From NCBI GenBank assembly GCA_959596515.1, contig CAUFXR010000064.1, positions 1 through 15,661 on the forward strand: a stretch of DNA of 15,661 bases, given 5' to 3'. Source of the DNA: an uncultured Oscillospiraceae bacterium (lineage in GTDB: Bacteria; Bacillota; Clostridia; Oscillospirales; Acutalibacteraceae). Position 1 is the first letter of the stretch; every line of letters starts with the position of its first letter. The notes beneath the pieces are model-generated. The model searched no databases, was not told the origin of the DNA, and saw nothing but the letters and a program-made list of their open reading frames with translations. The position numbers and the translations under genes are program-made. Shown here one piece after another: positions 1 to 6,881 of the stretch.

Positions 1-217
1 AGAGAGCGGATGTCACCGGCTGAGAGCGTCTGCGGTAAAACCGGCTTTTTCTACCGCCTTCGAGTGTGCCGCGAAGAGAACGGCGTTTGTTCTATAAGCG
101 GTGCCGGCCGACCCCGTTACAGGTCAGTTGAGGGCAGAGGGAAAGATTTCCCTTTTGCTGAATTTGGGTGGAAACACGGAGCGCAAAGCCTCGTCCCTTT
201 TTGGGATGAGGCTTTTT
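1..217 (+). promoter_or_regulatory. T-box riboswitch leader of thrS (5' end cut by window)
   Basis: The leader ends in a clear T-box sequence at 161-179 (AATTTGGGTGGAAACACGG), followed by an intrinsic terminator at 185-217 just before thrS. A hairpin at 136-155 (GGGAA/TTCCC core) fits stem III, and GCGGTA/TACCGC (about 34-59) fits the distal part of stem I. T-box RNAs sense uncharged tRNA: the UGGN in the T-box pairs with the tRNA NCCA end and favours an antiterminator, so thrS is expressed when tRNA-Thr is uncharged. Here the bulge reads UGGA, which predicts a cognate tRNA ending UCCA. I could not place the specifier codon with certainty. ACC at 111-113 and ACG at 80-82 are candidates. The promoter and the base of stem I lie upstream of the window. 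Confidence 0.9.
185..217 (+). terminator. T-box regulated intrinsic terminator
   Basis: A perfect 13-bp stem (185-197 with 203-215, core GCCTCGTCCC/GGGATGAGGC) with a TTTTT loop runs into a short T tract. The left arm contains CGTCCC, which in T-box leaders also takes part in the alternative antiterminator, so this is the switchable element. It ends 30 nt before the thrS start codon. Confidence 0.92.
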
Positions 218-247
218 CTAATTATTTTCGTAAAGGAGCGCATAACT

Positions 248-2188
248 ATGGTAAAGGTTACACTGAAAGGCGGAGCGGTAAAAGAATATGACGATAACGT
301 CACCATCGGGGAGATCGCGAAATCCTTAGGCGGCGGCCTGTATAAGGCGGCCTGCGTGGGAAAGCTCAACGGCCAGGTGGTGGACCTTCGAACCCCTGTG
401 ACAGAGGACAGCACGGTAGAACTGCTGACCTTTGATTCTCAGGAAGGAAAAAAGGCTTATTGGCATACGACCTCCCACATTATGGCCCAGGCGGTAGGCC
501 GCCTGTTCCCAGACGCGGTATTCGCCATTGGTCCGTCGATCGATCAAGGGTTCTATTACGATTTTGATCTGCCCAAGAATCTCACTCCTGATGACTTGGC
601 CGCAATTGAAGCCGAGATGAAGAAGATCATTAAGGAGGACGAGCCTCTAGAGCGGTTTGAACTGGAACCGGAGGAAGCCATTAAGCTAATGGAGGAAAAA
701 GGACAGCCCTATAAGGTGGAGCTGATTCAAGAACACTCCGGCAAGGGGGAAAAGATTTCTTTTTATCGCCAGGGTGATTTTGTTGACCTGTGCGCCGGCC
801 CCCACCTGATGAGCACCGGAAAAGTGAAAGCTGTAAAGTTGACCAGCTGCACTGGCGCTTACTGGAGAGGCGATTCCAAGAGTAAAATGCTTCAGAGAGT
901 GTACGGGATTTCCTTCCCCAAGGCCAGTGAGCTTACCGCTCACCTGGAGGCCTTGGAGGAAGCCAAAAAGCGTGATCACAATAAGTTAGGCCGGGAGCTT
1001 GGTTATTTTACCACCTGCGATATTATTGGCCAGGGACTGCCGATCCTGTTGCCTAACGGCGCCAGAGTGATCCAGCTTCTCCAGCGGTTTGTGGAAGACG
1101 AGGAGCAAAAGAGAGGATGGATGCTGACCAAGACCCCTTATATGGCCAAAAGTGATCTGTATAAACTGTCCGGTCACTGGGATCATTATAAAGAAGGTAT
1201 GTTTGTGCTGGGGGATGAGGAAAAGGACGATGAGGTATTCGCCCTTCGCCCCATGACCTGTCCGTTCCAGTATCAGGCCTATTTAAATAAGAAGCGTTCT
1301 TACCGTGATCTGCCGCTGCGGTATAACGAGACATCTACTTTGTTCCGCAACGAGGCCAGCGGCGAAATGCACGGCTTGATCCGGGTCCGTCAGTTTACCA
1401 TTTCCGAAGGCCATCTTATGTGCCGCCCTGATCAGCTGGAAGAGGAGTTTAAAAACTGCCTGCAGCTTGCCAACTATATGCTGGAAACCCTGGGCCTGGC
1501 GGAAGATGTCTCCTACCGGTTCTCTCAGTGGGATCCGGACGATCGTGACAAATATATCGGTACTCCCGAACAGTGGGATGAGGCCCAAGGCGCTATGAAG
1601 AGAATCTTGGATCACCTGGGGATCGAGTACGCGATTGGTGTCGGCGAAGCGGCTTTCTACGGGCCCAAGCTGGATATCCAGATTAAGAATGTATTCGGCA
1701 AGGAAGATACGCTGATCACCATTCAGATTGATCAGCTTTTGGCGGAAAAATTCGGTATGGAATATGTGGATGCCGACGGAAAGTCTAAAAATCCCTATAT
1801 TATCCACAGAACTTCTATTGGCTGTTATGAGCGGACCTTGGCGCTGCTGATCGAAAAGTATGCCGGCGCTCTGCCTATGTGGCTGATGCCGGAGCAGGTT
1901 CGGGTACTGCCTATCAGCGAAAAGTTCCTGGATAAGGCTAGAGAAGTGGATCAACAGCTGAAAGCCCAGGGGATCCGTTCTACCGCTGACAGCCGGAATG
2001 AAAAGATCGGTTATAAAATTCGGGAAGCGCAAATGGAAAAAATTCCTTATATGCTGATTATCGGTGAAAAAGAAATCGAGGAAAATGTGGTCTCTGTTCG
2101 TTCCAGAAAAGATGGCGTATTGGGATCCATGCCCTTAGAGGCGTTCCTGGAAAAAGCGCTGACGGAAATTAGAGAAAAAACAAAATAA
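248..2188 (+). CDS. thrS: Threonyl-tRNA synthetase
   Basis: Class II synthetase of 646 aa that charges tRNA-Thr in the cytoplasm. Start ATG 248 is preceded by AAAGGAG (232-238) and begins MVKVTLKGG, the usual opening of the TGS domain; the reading frame extends further upstream, but only into the T-box leader. Order: TGS domain (about 1-62), editing domain with HTTSH (His73, His77) and CAGPH (Cys182, His186), then the catalytic core and anticodon-binding domain (from about 535). The editing residues fall at the same numbers as in E. coli ThrRS. Zinc ligands fit Cys338 (MTCPFQ), His389 (TISEGHL) and His520 (HRTSIG). Motif 2 is RNEASGEMHGLIRVRQF and motif 3 is CYERTLALL; these depart from the classical RNEPSGALHG and SIERF wording but I associate them with a clostridial ThrRS subgroup. 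It stands alone under T-box control, with a terminator 18 nt downstream. Confidence 0.97.
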   Translation: MVKVTLKGGAVKEYDDNVTIGEIAKSLGGGLYKAACVGKLNGQVVDLRTPVTEDSTVELLTFDSQEGKKAYWHTTSHIMAQAVGRLFPDAVFAIGPSIDQGFYYDFDLPKNLTPDDLAAIEAEMKKIIKEDEPLERFELEPEEAIKLMEEKGQPYKVELIQEHSGKGEKISFYRQGDFVDLCAGPHLMSTGKVKAVKLTSCTGAYWRGDSKSKMLQRVYGISFPKASELTAHLEALEEAKKRDHNKLGRELGYFTTCDIIGQGLPILLPNGARVIQLLQRFVEDEEQKRGWMLTKTPYMAKSDLYKLSGHWDHYKEGMFVLGDEEKDDEVFALRPMTCPFQYQAYLNKKRSYRDLPLRYNETSTLFRNEASGEMHGLIRVRQFTISEGHLMCRPDQLEEEFKNCLQLANYMLETLGLAEDVSYRFSQWDPDDRDKYIGTPEQWDEAQGAMKRILDHLGIEYAIGVGEAAFYGPKLDIQIKNVFGKEDTLITIQIDQLLAEKFGMEYVDADGKSKNPYIIHRTSIGCYERTLALLIEKYAGALPMWLMPEQVRVLPISEKFLDKAREVDQQLKAQGIRSTADSRNEKIGYKIREAQMEKIPYMLIIGEKEIEENVVSVRSRKDGVLGSMPLEAFLEKALTEIREKTK

Positions 2189-2205
2189 TACGGTCAAAGG
2201 TGACT

Positions 2206-2250
2206 AAAGATAAAGCGGGCAAACGTTTGCCTGCTTTATCTTTTAAATTT
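2206..2250 (+). terminator. Terminator after thrS
   Basis: An 18-bp stem (2206-2223 with 2226-2243) contains one G-T pair; its ACGT centre will open into a small loop. It is followed by TTTTAAATTT. It begins 18 nt after the thrS stop codon. The arms start with AAAGAT and end with ATCTTT, so it may work on both strands. Confidence 0.85.
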
Positions 2251-2473
2251 GTGCAAGGTGCGCTATTACAGAAAACTTTGTTATCAACAACGGTTGTAAA
2301 GGTGTTTGGCGAAAAGTCGCTTTCTTACCTTTACAAAAGACACCATATCGGAACTCGCGGTGGGAAATAGTAAGACAAACTGCGGCCGTTTGATTTTCTG
2401 ATTCGCATAGGCAGAACTTTCACAGAGCGGTTACTTTTTACGAAGTTTTGGGAAAAGAAATCAAGATGTCCCC
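2251..2473. other. Intergenic region, nothing recognised
   Basis: This stretch separates the thrS terminator from the tRNA promoter. No open frame with a ribosome binding site, no RNA gene and no repeat was recognised on either strand. Confidence 0.5.
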
Positions 2474-2502
2474 TTGATTTTGAAAAAGATATCTGTTACA
2501 AT
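2474..2502 (+). promoter_or_regulatory. Sigma-A type promoter of tRNA-Gly
   Basis: TTGATT (2474-2479) and TACAAT (2497-2502) are separated by 17 nt. Transcription would start near 2509, about 17 nt before the mature tRNA 5' end, which suits a singly transcribed tRNA. Confidence 0.7.
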
Positions 2503-2525
2503 AAATATCGCTAAATTACAAATAT

Positions 2526-2599
2526 GCGTGAGTAGTTCAATGGCAGAATGTCAGCTTCCCAAGCTGAACACGCGGGTTCGATTCCCGTCTCGCGCTCCA
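2526..2599 (+). tRNA. tRNA-Gly (anticodon CCC)
   Basis: A full cloverleaf can be drawn by eye. Acceptor stem GCGTGAG (2526-2532) pairs with CTCGCGC (2589-2595) with one G-U pair. The D arm contains GTTC/GAAT. The anticodon stem TCAGC/GCTGA encloses TTCCCAA, giving anticodon CCC at 2558-2560. The T arm has GCGGG/CCCGT around TTCGATT. The discriminator is T2596 and the CCA (2597-2599) is genome-encoded. Anticodon CCC reads GGG and normally coexists with the more general UCC isoacceptor encoded elsewhere. Confidence 0.96.
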
Positions 2600-2603
2600 A
2601 GAA

Positions 2604-2637
2604 GGGGTGACGAAATAGATGTCACCCCGATTTTTTT
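2604..2637 (+). terminator. Terminator after tRNA-Gly
   Basis: A perfect 8-bp stem GGGGTGAC/GTCACCCC (2604-2611, 2621-2628) with a 9-nt loop is followed by GA and seven T. It starts 5 nt after the tRNA CCA end, making a monocistronic tRNA unit. Confidence 0.93.
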
Positions 2638-2735
2638 CAGTATTCATGCGGGTTTCCGGGCTTTTCAGGGCCGGTTTTTCAAAATCGCCCCACCGTGGAT
2701 ATCCAATTTTTAAAAATGCGAAAAAGGCAAAAAAC
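2605..2735 (+). repeat. Dispersed repeat, copy A (3' flank of tRNA-Gly)
   Basis: This segment aligns by eye with 13213-13330. Both carry GAC-AAATAGAT near the start, an exact 16-nt block TTTTTCAGTATTCATG (2633-2648 and 13237-13252), then GG-N-CTTTT, and further on AAAAGGCAAAAAA or a close variant. In copy A the first part is an intact terminator; in copy B the terminator stem is destroyed by substitutions. Function is unknown. It may be an ancestral duplication of the tRNA flank or a dispersed intergenic repeat. Confidence 0.6.
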
Positions 2736-2805
2736 CGTCTTTTTGTTATGAAGTAAACTTCAAGAGTTAGATAATATTTTGAAATAAAAATTGTTTGAGC
2801 AGCCG

Positions 2806-2846
2806 AAAGGGCTTGTTGTCTGTGAATCGCAGACGGCAAGCCCTTT
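2806..2846. other. Orphan stem-loop, possible terminator or small-RNA end
   Basis: A 17-bp stem (2806-2822 with 2830-2846, core AAAGGGCTTG/CAAGCCCTTT, two G-T pairs) has the 7-nt loop TGAATCG. It stands about 300 nt from the 3' end of the convergent GH51 gene and 170 nt past the tRNA terminator, with no gene directly before it on the plus strand. The downstream bases (AATTTCGCTTTG) are only weakly T-rich. It could be a back-up terminator between convergent units or the 3' end of an unannotated small RNA. Confidence 0.6.
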
Positions 2847-3151
2847 AATTTCGCTTTGTTTTGTCTGCTATTGTAATAATCTAAATATTTAATTAATATT
2901 CCAACAAAAGTTTTCAATAAAAGTGACAGTTAGCAAAAAATTTTATTCATGTTTGAAAGAAGTAATTTAAAAGCGAAAGATGAAAATATTGTTTTATATC
3001 ATCTAAAAACAGTTCCTTCTCAAAACGCAATGTACCGAAGAGTACGATTTCCACGCTTCTTTGAACTAGAAATCCACAGTATTTTTATCGCTGCAGATGA
3101 CTAGTTTTATTTTCGGTATTTCCAAATTTTATAAAAAGTTTCTCCTTTAAA
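2847..3151. other. AT-rich convergent intergenic region
   Basis: No gene is supported on either strand. The stretch is AT-rich and lies at the 3' side of the minus-strand GH51 gene. I found no convincing intrinsic terminator for that gene here. The minus strand carries AAAGGAG close behind the GH51 stop, but no open frame follows it. Confidence 0.5.
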
Positions 3152-4645
3152 TCATGGTGCGAGTGTCAGGGAAACGACACTAGCTTTTGGCAAAGTAAGA
3201 CGCAGAAACCCATCCTCTACCTGAAAATCTGTGAACGCCTGCGGAAGCACAGTGTTCGACGCCTCAAAGGTATTGCGACTATGAAGTTCTCCAGTGAGAA
3301 TTTCCCCCTCACATCGCCGGCAAGACCAATGGGGAAGCTCAACTTCTACAAAATAGTCATTCTCCAGAGAACAATTCACCAGAGTCGCAAGCAGAGTTTC
3401 TCCGCATTTAGATACAGAGTAGGATATACAAGGCAGTTCTTCGCCGCGGAAAGAAACAGTGTCTTCTTCGACGAAACTGTGAATCAGGATGGCATCTTGG
3501 TGTTTTTGATACATCCGAAACACGTAATAAACTGGAGTTTTTATCAGCTGATCTCCCTTGGTCTCCAAAATACTGCATAGGGCATTGATGGACATGCACA
3601 AGCTGCACAGTAGCAAATCTTTAGAATGTTGGTTATAGATATTGAGCACTGTAGCTGCGATCAAAGCGTCTCGCATGGTCATATGCATAGACCACAGCTC
3701 TTTCGGATTTTCCTGCCGGTACCAGGTGCCCCATTCGTCAATTGCAAGCTTTACTCCTTGATTTCCAGTTCGGCGGTTCAGGATTCCCAGATGACGAGTA
3801 ATACTGTAATCGATTTTCAGCGCGTTTTGTAGGGTAGCGTAATACTCCTCTTCCGTGAACTCTATGCTATCGCCGCTGATAATTGGGCCTCCCTGCATAC
3901 TTTGATTGCCCCCTTCCGGAATAGAGGGGATAATTTGATAAAGAGTCATCGCATCAAAGCTTCCCGGTTCCACCAGATCTGCCAGCTGATCTGTATGCTC
4001 ATAAGAGAAATGTTGAGGACCTCTTAGAAGGCGGACTAATTTATTATTTCCATACTCCCGAGCAAATTGACTGTATCGCCGGTAATCCTCTGAATAACCT
4101 CGGGCGGTCTCATAAAACCACCATTCATTACCCATACAAATATATTTCAGCCGCCAGGGCTTTTCTCTGCCATTCTTTTTCCGTAACCGAGTCATTTCCG
4201 TATCGCCATCAAAGGTGATGTATTCTAACCAGGAGGCCGTTTCCCGCACAGTGGCACTACCTACGTTAAATACCAAATACGGTTCGCACCCCAGGACTTC
4301 ACATAGATTAAAAAATTCATGGGTACCGAAACTATTGTCTTCTACCTGATGCGTCCAGCGGTTGATCAGAGGTTTTCTTTCCTGTTGGGGGCCAACTCCA
4401 TCCAACCAGTGGTAAGAATCTGCGACACCGCCGCCGGGCCAATGAAGCAGTGGCACCCGGATATCCCGATAAGCCTGGATAATATCCAAGCGAACCCCAT
4501 CTTGGTTAGGAATAGGGGAATTTTTTCCCACAAATAAGCCGTCGTAAATGACCCTACCTGCCTGCTCAATAAACTGGCCATACAGTTCTTTGTTGATTTT
4601 GCTTTTTTCCTGAAGAGGATCAATAGTCATGTGAAGTTTTTTCAT
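3152..4645 (-). CDS. Family GH51 alpha-L-arabinofuranosidase-like glycosidase
   Basis: A 497-aa protein, normal length for GH51, with no signal peptide, so presumably cytoplasmic. GH51 enzymes are retaining glycosidases that release terminal L-arabinofuranose from arabino-oligosaccharides. Family marks include HWPGGGVADSYHW (68-80), FGTHEF (106-111), MGNE with the likely acid/base Glu174, and AIDEWGTWY with the likely nucleophile Glu304. A (beta/alpha)8 barrel would be followed by a C-terminal beta domain from about 385. Start ATG 4645 has AGGAGG at 4659-4654. It lies 16 nt behind the regulator gene and is probably cotranscribed with it. Oddities: Gly replaces the usual Asn or Cys after WPGG, GNEWWFYE replaces the usual GNE-plus-Gly-rich segment, and LYQIIP stands where a His-Tyr-Tyr motif is common. 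The substrate may therefore not be a standard arabinan. Confidence 0.88.
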   Translation of the reverse strand: MKKLHMTIDPLQEKSKINKELYGQFIEQAGRVIYDGLFVGKNSPIPNQDGVRLDIIQAYRDIRVPLLHWPGGGVADSYHWLDGVGPQQERKPLINRWTHQVEDNSFGTHEFFNLCEVLGCEPYLVFNVGSATVRETASWLEYITFDGDTEMTRLRKKNGREKPWRLKYICMGNEWWFYETARGYSEDYRRYSQFAREYGNNKLVRLLRGPQHFSYEHTDQLADLVEPGSFDAMTLYQIIPSIPEGGNQSMQGGPIISGDSIEFTEEEYYATLQNALKIDYSITRHLGILNRRTGNQGVKLAIDEWGTWYRQENPKELWSMHMTMRDALIAATVLNIYNQHSKDLLLCSLCMSINALCSILETKGDQLIKTPVYYVFRMYQKHQDAILIHSFVEEDTVSFRGEELPCISYSVSKCGETLLATLVNCSLENDYFVEVELPHWSCRRCEGEILTGELHSRNTFEASNTVLPQAFTDFQVEDGFLRLTLPKASVVSLTLAP

Positions 4646-4661
4646 TTTAATAACCTCCTAT

Positions 4662-5579
4662 TTATAATTTTGGGACCTCCTCAAAAGCTGAAACGGATAG
4701 ATTGGGCCGGTACCGGCTGGGATCTAAACCCAACCGGTGAATATTGGCGCTGCGGTACTGGGTAGGTGACATTCCAAAAATTCTGCGGAACAGGCGGGAA
4801 AAGTAATTATAATCGTCGATTCCGAGCAGAGTAGAAATATAATTGATTTTATAGTCCGTAAGATAAAGATACTCACTGGCCTTAATCATTTTTCGACGGG
4901 CTATATAGTTGCTGAGAGACATTCCTGTATTTTGTTTGGTTCGATGATAAATAGTGGATGGACTGATAAAGATTGCCGAACTGATATCCTCTATGGTGAT
5001 CTTATCGTGAATATGCTCATCAATATAGCCGTCGATCCGCTCCCAAATCGGATCGTCTTGAATTCGGATGCATTTAGAAGTAATGGTTTCAATGCAGGAA
5101 AGCATTACCCGAGCACCAGCCTCCCGGCGTTCGGTATCTACTAGCGGAATAGATTCTAAGGCAGCTTTCCATTTTTCTTTATCTTTTTTAGGCATAAAAT
5201 CTGCGCAGCGCTCCAGAATAATTTGACGAATATCCTTCGGATCGTCGTCTGTGAGCATAGAACCAAAAATGATATATCCGCAAACGTCACCATTGTACGT
5301 TACTGGAAAACACATTTCTGTCAGGCCAATATGACAGCGGTATACATAACAGTCTTGGCCTGATAACCTGGCACTGGTACAGCCACCTTTATCGCTAGCA
5401 AGACATCTTCGATACCCTTCTGCGGTGCTGTGAACTAGTTCGCAGAAAGGATATAGACCCCTAAAATGGATATACTGTCCGAAATAGTTACGATCCAGCA
5501 TATCAGTGCAAAAACCGCTGATAATAGAAAAACTATTAAGTAACGTTCCAATTCTATCAAAATCTATTATAAATCCCAT
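4662..5579 (-). CDS. AraC-family regulator with PocR sensor domain
   Basis: A 305-aa transcription factor, probably the local sensor and activator. Start ATG 5579 (MGFIIDFDRIG) is chosen because AGGAGG (5590-5585) sits 5 nt upstream; the in-frame ATG at 5624 has no ribosome binding site. Residues about 5-125 match the PocR ligand-binding domain, with the typical CELVHSTAEGYRRC and YRCHIGLTEMCFPV segments. Residues about 193-277 form the double helix-turn-helix of AraC proteins, ending in the signature YNYFSRLFRRIFGMSPTQYR. A tail of about 29 residues follows. The sensor half is Cys-rich (about eight Cys, for example in C-x12-C and the RCHIGL motif), so metal, redox or small hydrophilic ligand sensing are all possible. 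It is divergent from the transporter operon and immediately upstream of the GH51 gene. Confidence 0.9.
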   Translation of the reverse strand: MGFIIDFDRIGTLLNSFSIISGFCTDMLDRNYFGQYIHFRGLYPFCELVHSTAEGYRRCLASDKGGCTSARLSGQDCYVYRCHIGLTEMCFPVTYNGDVCGYIIFGSMLTDDDPKDIRQIILERCADFMPKKDKEKWKAALESIPLVDTERREAGARVMLSCIETITSKCIRIQDDPIWERIDGYIDEHIHDKITIEDISSAIFISPSTIYHRTKQNTGMSLSNYIARRKMIKASEYLYLTDYKINYISTLLGIDDYNYFSRLFRRIFGMSPTQYRSANIHRLGLDPSRYRPNLSVSAFEEVPKL

Positions 5580-5688
5580 AGATGCCTCCTTTGTGGCAAA
5601 CACGTATTTTAATTTTCTTTGCATGCTGGCTCGATGAGACTAATTTATTATTTTTTAGCTTAAGATGCAATAAGCAACAGAAGTGAGA

Positions 5689-5726
5689 GCAGTATAGTGC
5701 TAAAAACGTGCAGTACACTCACTTTG
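5689..5726 (+). promoter_or_regulatory. Tandem candidate AraC-type operator, 21-bp spacing
   Basis: Two direct repeats begin with GCAGTA: GCAGTATAGTGC at 5689-5700 and GCAGTACACTCA at 5710-5721. They share GCAGTA-N-A-N-T and are spaced exactly 21 bp, two helical turns. The second abuts and slightly overlaps the candidate -35 at 5724-5729. This is the classical arrangement of activating AraC half-sites. Only 8 of 12 positions match, so the assignment is inference. Confidence 0.45.
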
Positions 5727-5751
5727 CACAATATCAAGTGTCAATTATAAT
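5724..5751 (+). promoter_or_regulatory. Candidate distal promoter of transporter operon
   Basis: TTGCAC (5724-5729) and a perfect TATAAT (5746-5751) are separated by 16 nt. Its position next to the tandem GCAGTA repeats suggests regulator-dependent activation. Transcripts would carry a leader of about 155 nt before the first permease. Confidence 0.45.
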
Positions 5752-5793
5752 AAACACATAATTTTCAGAACGACAGTTTTATTTTGTTAAAAA

Positions 5794-5823
5794 TTGGGTA
5801 GTTTAAACGAAACACCTTATAAT
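5794..5823 (+). promoter_or_regulatory. Candidate proximal promoter of transporter operon
   Basis: TTGGGT (5794-5799) and a perfect TATAAT (5818-5823) are separated by 18 nt. The -35 is poor beyond TTG. Transcription would start near 5830. The single GCAATATAGTGC box (5863-5874) would then lie inside the leader, a position more suited to repression. Confidence 0.45.
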
Positions 5824-5862
5824 TTTAGACAATTTACTTCTTCTTATACTGTATTAGCCCAT

Positions 5863-5874
5863 GCAATATAGTGC
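5863..5874 (+). promoter_or_regulatory. Third copy of the GCARTATAGTGC box
   Basis: GCAATATAGTGC differs from the box at 5689-5700 by one base out of 12. It lies within the short palindrome ATGCA-ATATAG-TGCAT (5861-5877 region), between the candidate proximal promoter and the first permease gene. The strong similarity of the two boxes within 175 bp suggests a shared binding protein, most simply the adjacent AraC-type regulator. Confidence 0.45.
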
Positions 5875-5911
5875 ATTTCAACTGACAATATATTCTCTGG
5901 GAGGTATGTAT

Positions 5912-6868
5912 ATGAATTCGTCGTCTTTAGCAAACGGAGTGACAAAAGCTCATAGGAGGCCTTCAAAAAACCGGATGAGAGATCATATTTCCGGCTGGCT
6001 ATTTGTGATGCCATTGTTAGTGGTCTTTCTGGTGTTTATTGGTATTCCTGTATTTCGGACAGTCTTTTACTTAGGGTTTACCGATTACAATCTAATGAAA
6101 GATCCTACTTGGGTGGGATTGTCCAACTATGAGAAACTATTCACCACAGACACAAATGCGGCCAATATGTGGAGCGCCACTTTTCGGATCCCATTATATC
6201 TTATTCCTCTACATGTTTGCCTTTCTTTACTCATTGCGTTTCTAGTTCACTCTTGTCGGTTGAAAGCGGTGCAGTACGCGACCCGTACCCTTATTTATTT
6301 TCCGGTTCTAGCAACCACCGCTTCTGTAGCCATCGCCTGGAACTATATGTTCAACGAAAACCGGGGCGTAATCAACTGGCTGTTGCAACAGGTTGGTATT
6401 TTGGCCCCAGATCAAAATGTGCGCTGGCTGATCAGTACGGAAACCGCTATGTGGGCAATTGTAATTTTCAGCGCTTGGAAATTCATCGGCCAGCATTTTC
6501 TTTACTATTTTGTGGGGCTACAAAATATTCCTGATACCTATTATGAAGCCGCCAAAATTGATGGTGCCAATAGCTTTCAAATGTTCTGGAAGGTAACGCT
6601 CCCCTTGATCACTCCCACGATCTTCTTTATCCTAATGGTTTCCCTTACCGGAACTATGCAGGCTTTTGACGAACCTTTCTTCGTCACTAACGGCGGACCA
6701 GGCTACTATACCACGAATGCGGCTCTGTATATTTACCGTAAAGCATTTCAAGCCTACGATATGGGTTATGCCTCATCGGTGGCGGCAATACTGTTCATCA
6801 TTGTGTTCTTGCTGACACTTTTGCAATTGTGGAGCCAAAAGAAATGGGTGGTGTACGACTATGAATAA
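5912..6868 (+). CDS. CUT1 sugar ABC transporter permease (MalF/UgpA type)
   Basis: A 318-aa inner-membrane permease, one half of the translocation channel for an oligosaccharide or glycoside. The start at 5912 has GGGAGG (5899-5904) 7 nt upstream; in-frame ATGs at 5861 and 5906 are badly placed relative to it. The cytoplasmic N-terminus is rich in Arg and Lys, and the first membrane segment spans about 28-48. Further hydrophobic segments follow, including one near the C-terminus. The EAA loop that docks the ATPase begins at Glu212 (EAAKIDGANSFQMFW). NGGPGYYTT near 265 is typical of this subfamily. It is the first gene of the plus-strand operon, and the next coding region starts 13 nt after its stop. 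Confidence 0.93.
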   Translation: MNSSSLANGVTKAHRRPSKNRMRDHISGWLFVMPLLVVFLVFIGIPVFRTVFYLGFTDYNLMKDPTWVGLSNYEKLFTTDTNAANMWSATFRIPLYLIPLHVCLSLLIAFLVHSCRLKAVQYATRTLIYFPVLATTASVAIAWNYMFNENRGVINWLLQQVGILAPDQNVRWLISTETAMWAIVIFSAWKFIGQHFLYYFVGLQNIPDTYYEAAKIDGANSFQMFWKVTLPLITPTIFFILMVSLTGTMQAFDEPFFVTNGGPGYYTTNAALYIYRKAFQAYDMGYASSVAAILFIIVFLLTLLQLWSQKKWVVYDYE

Positions 6869-6881
6869 AGGAGCGGCCAGT

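Noticed and set aside
1283..2032. 249-codon minus-strand open frame inside thrS
   Set aside because: Shadow of the thrS coding frame, with no start signal and no recognisable domain.
2474..2713. Plus-strand open frame of 79 codons across the tRNA-Gly gene
   Set aside because: It covers the tRNA promoter, tRNA and terminator. It reads the tRNA as protein and has no ribosome binding site; this is a common annotation artefact.
2537..2917. Minus-strand open frame of 126 codons antisense to tRNA-Gly
   Set aside because: The end of the frame is the antisense of the tRNA (RRESNPRVQLG type), a known spurious protein pattern. There is no ribosome binding site and the frame crosses two hairpins.
5652..5745. 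Promoter of the regulator gene on the minus strand
   Set aside because: TTGACA-like (5744-5739) and TATACT-like (5696-5691) hexamers exist on this strand, but none pair at a 16-18 nt spacing, so no specific promoter is called.
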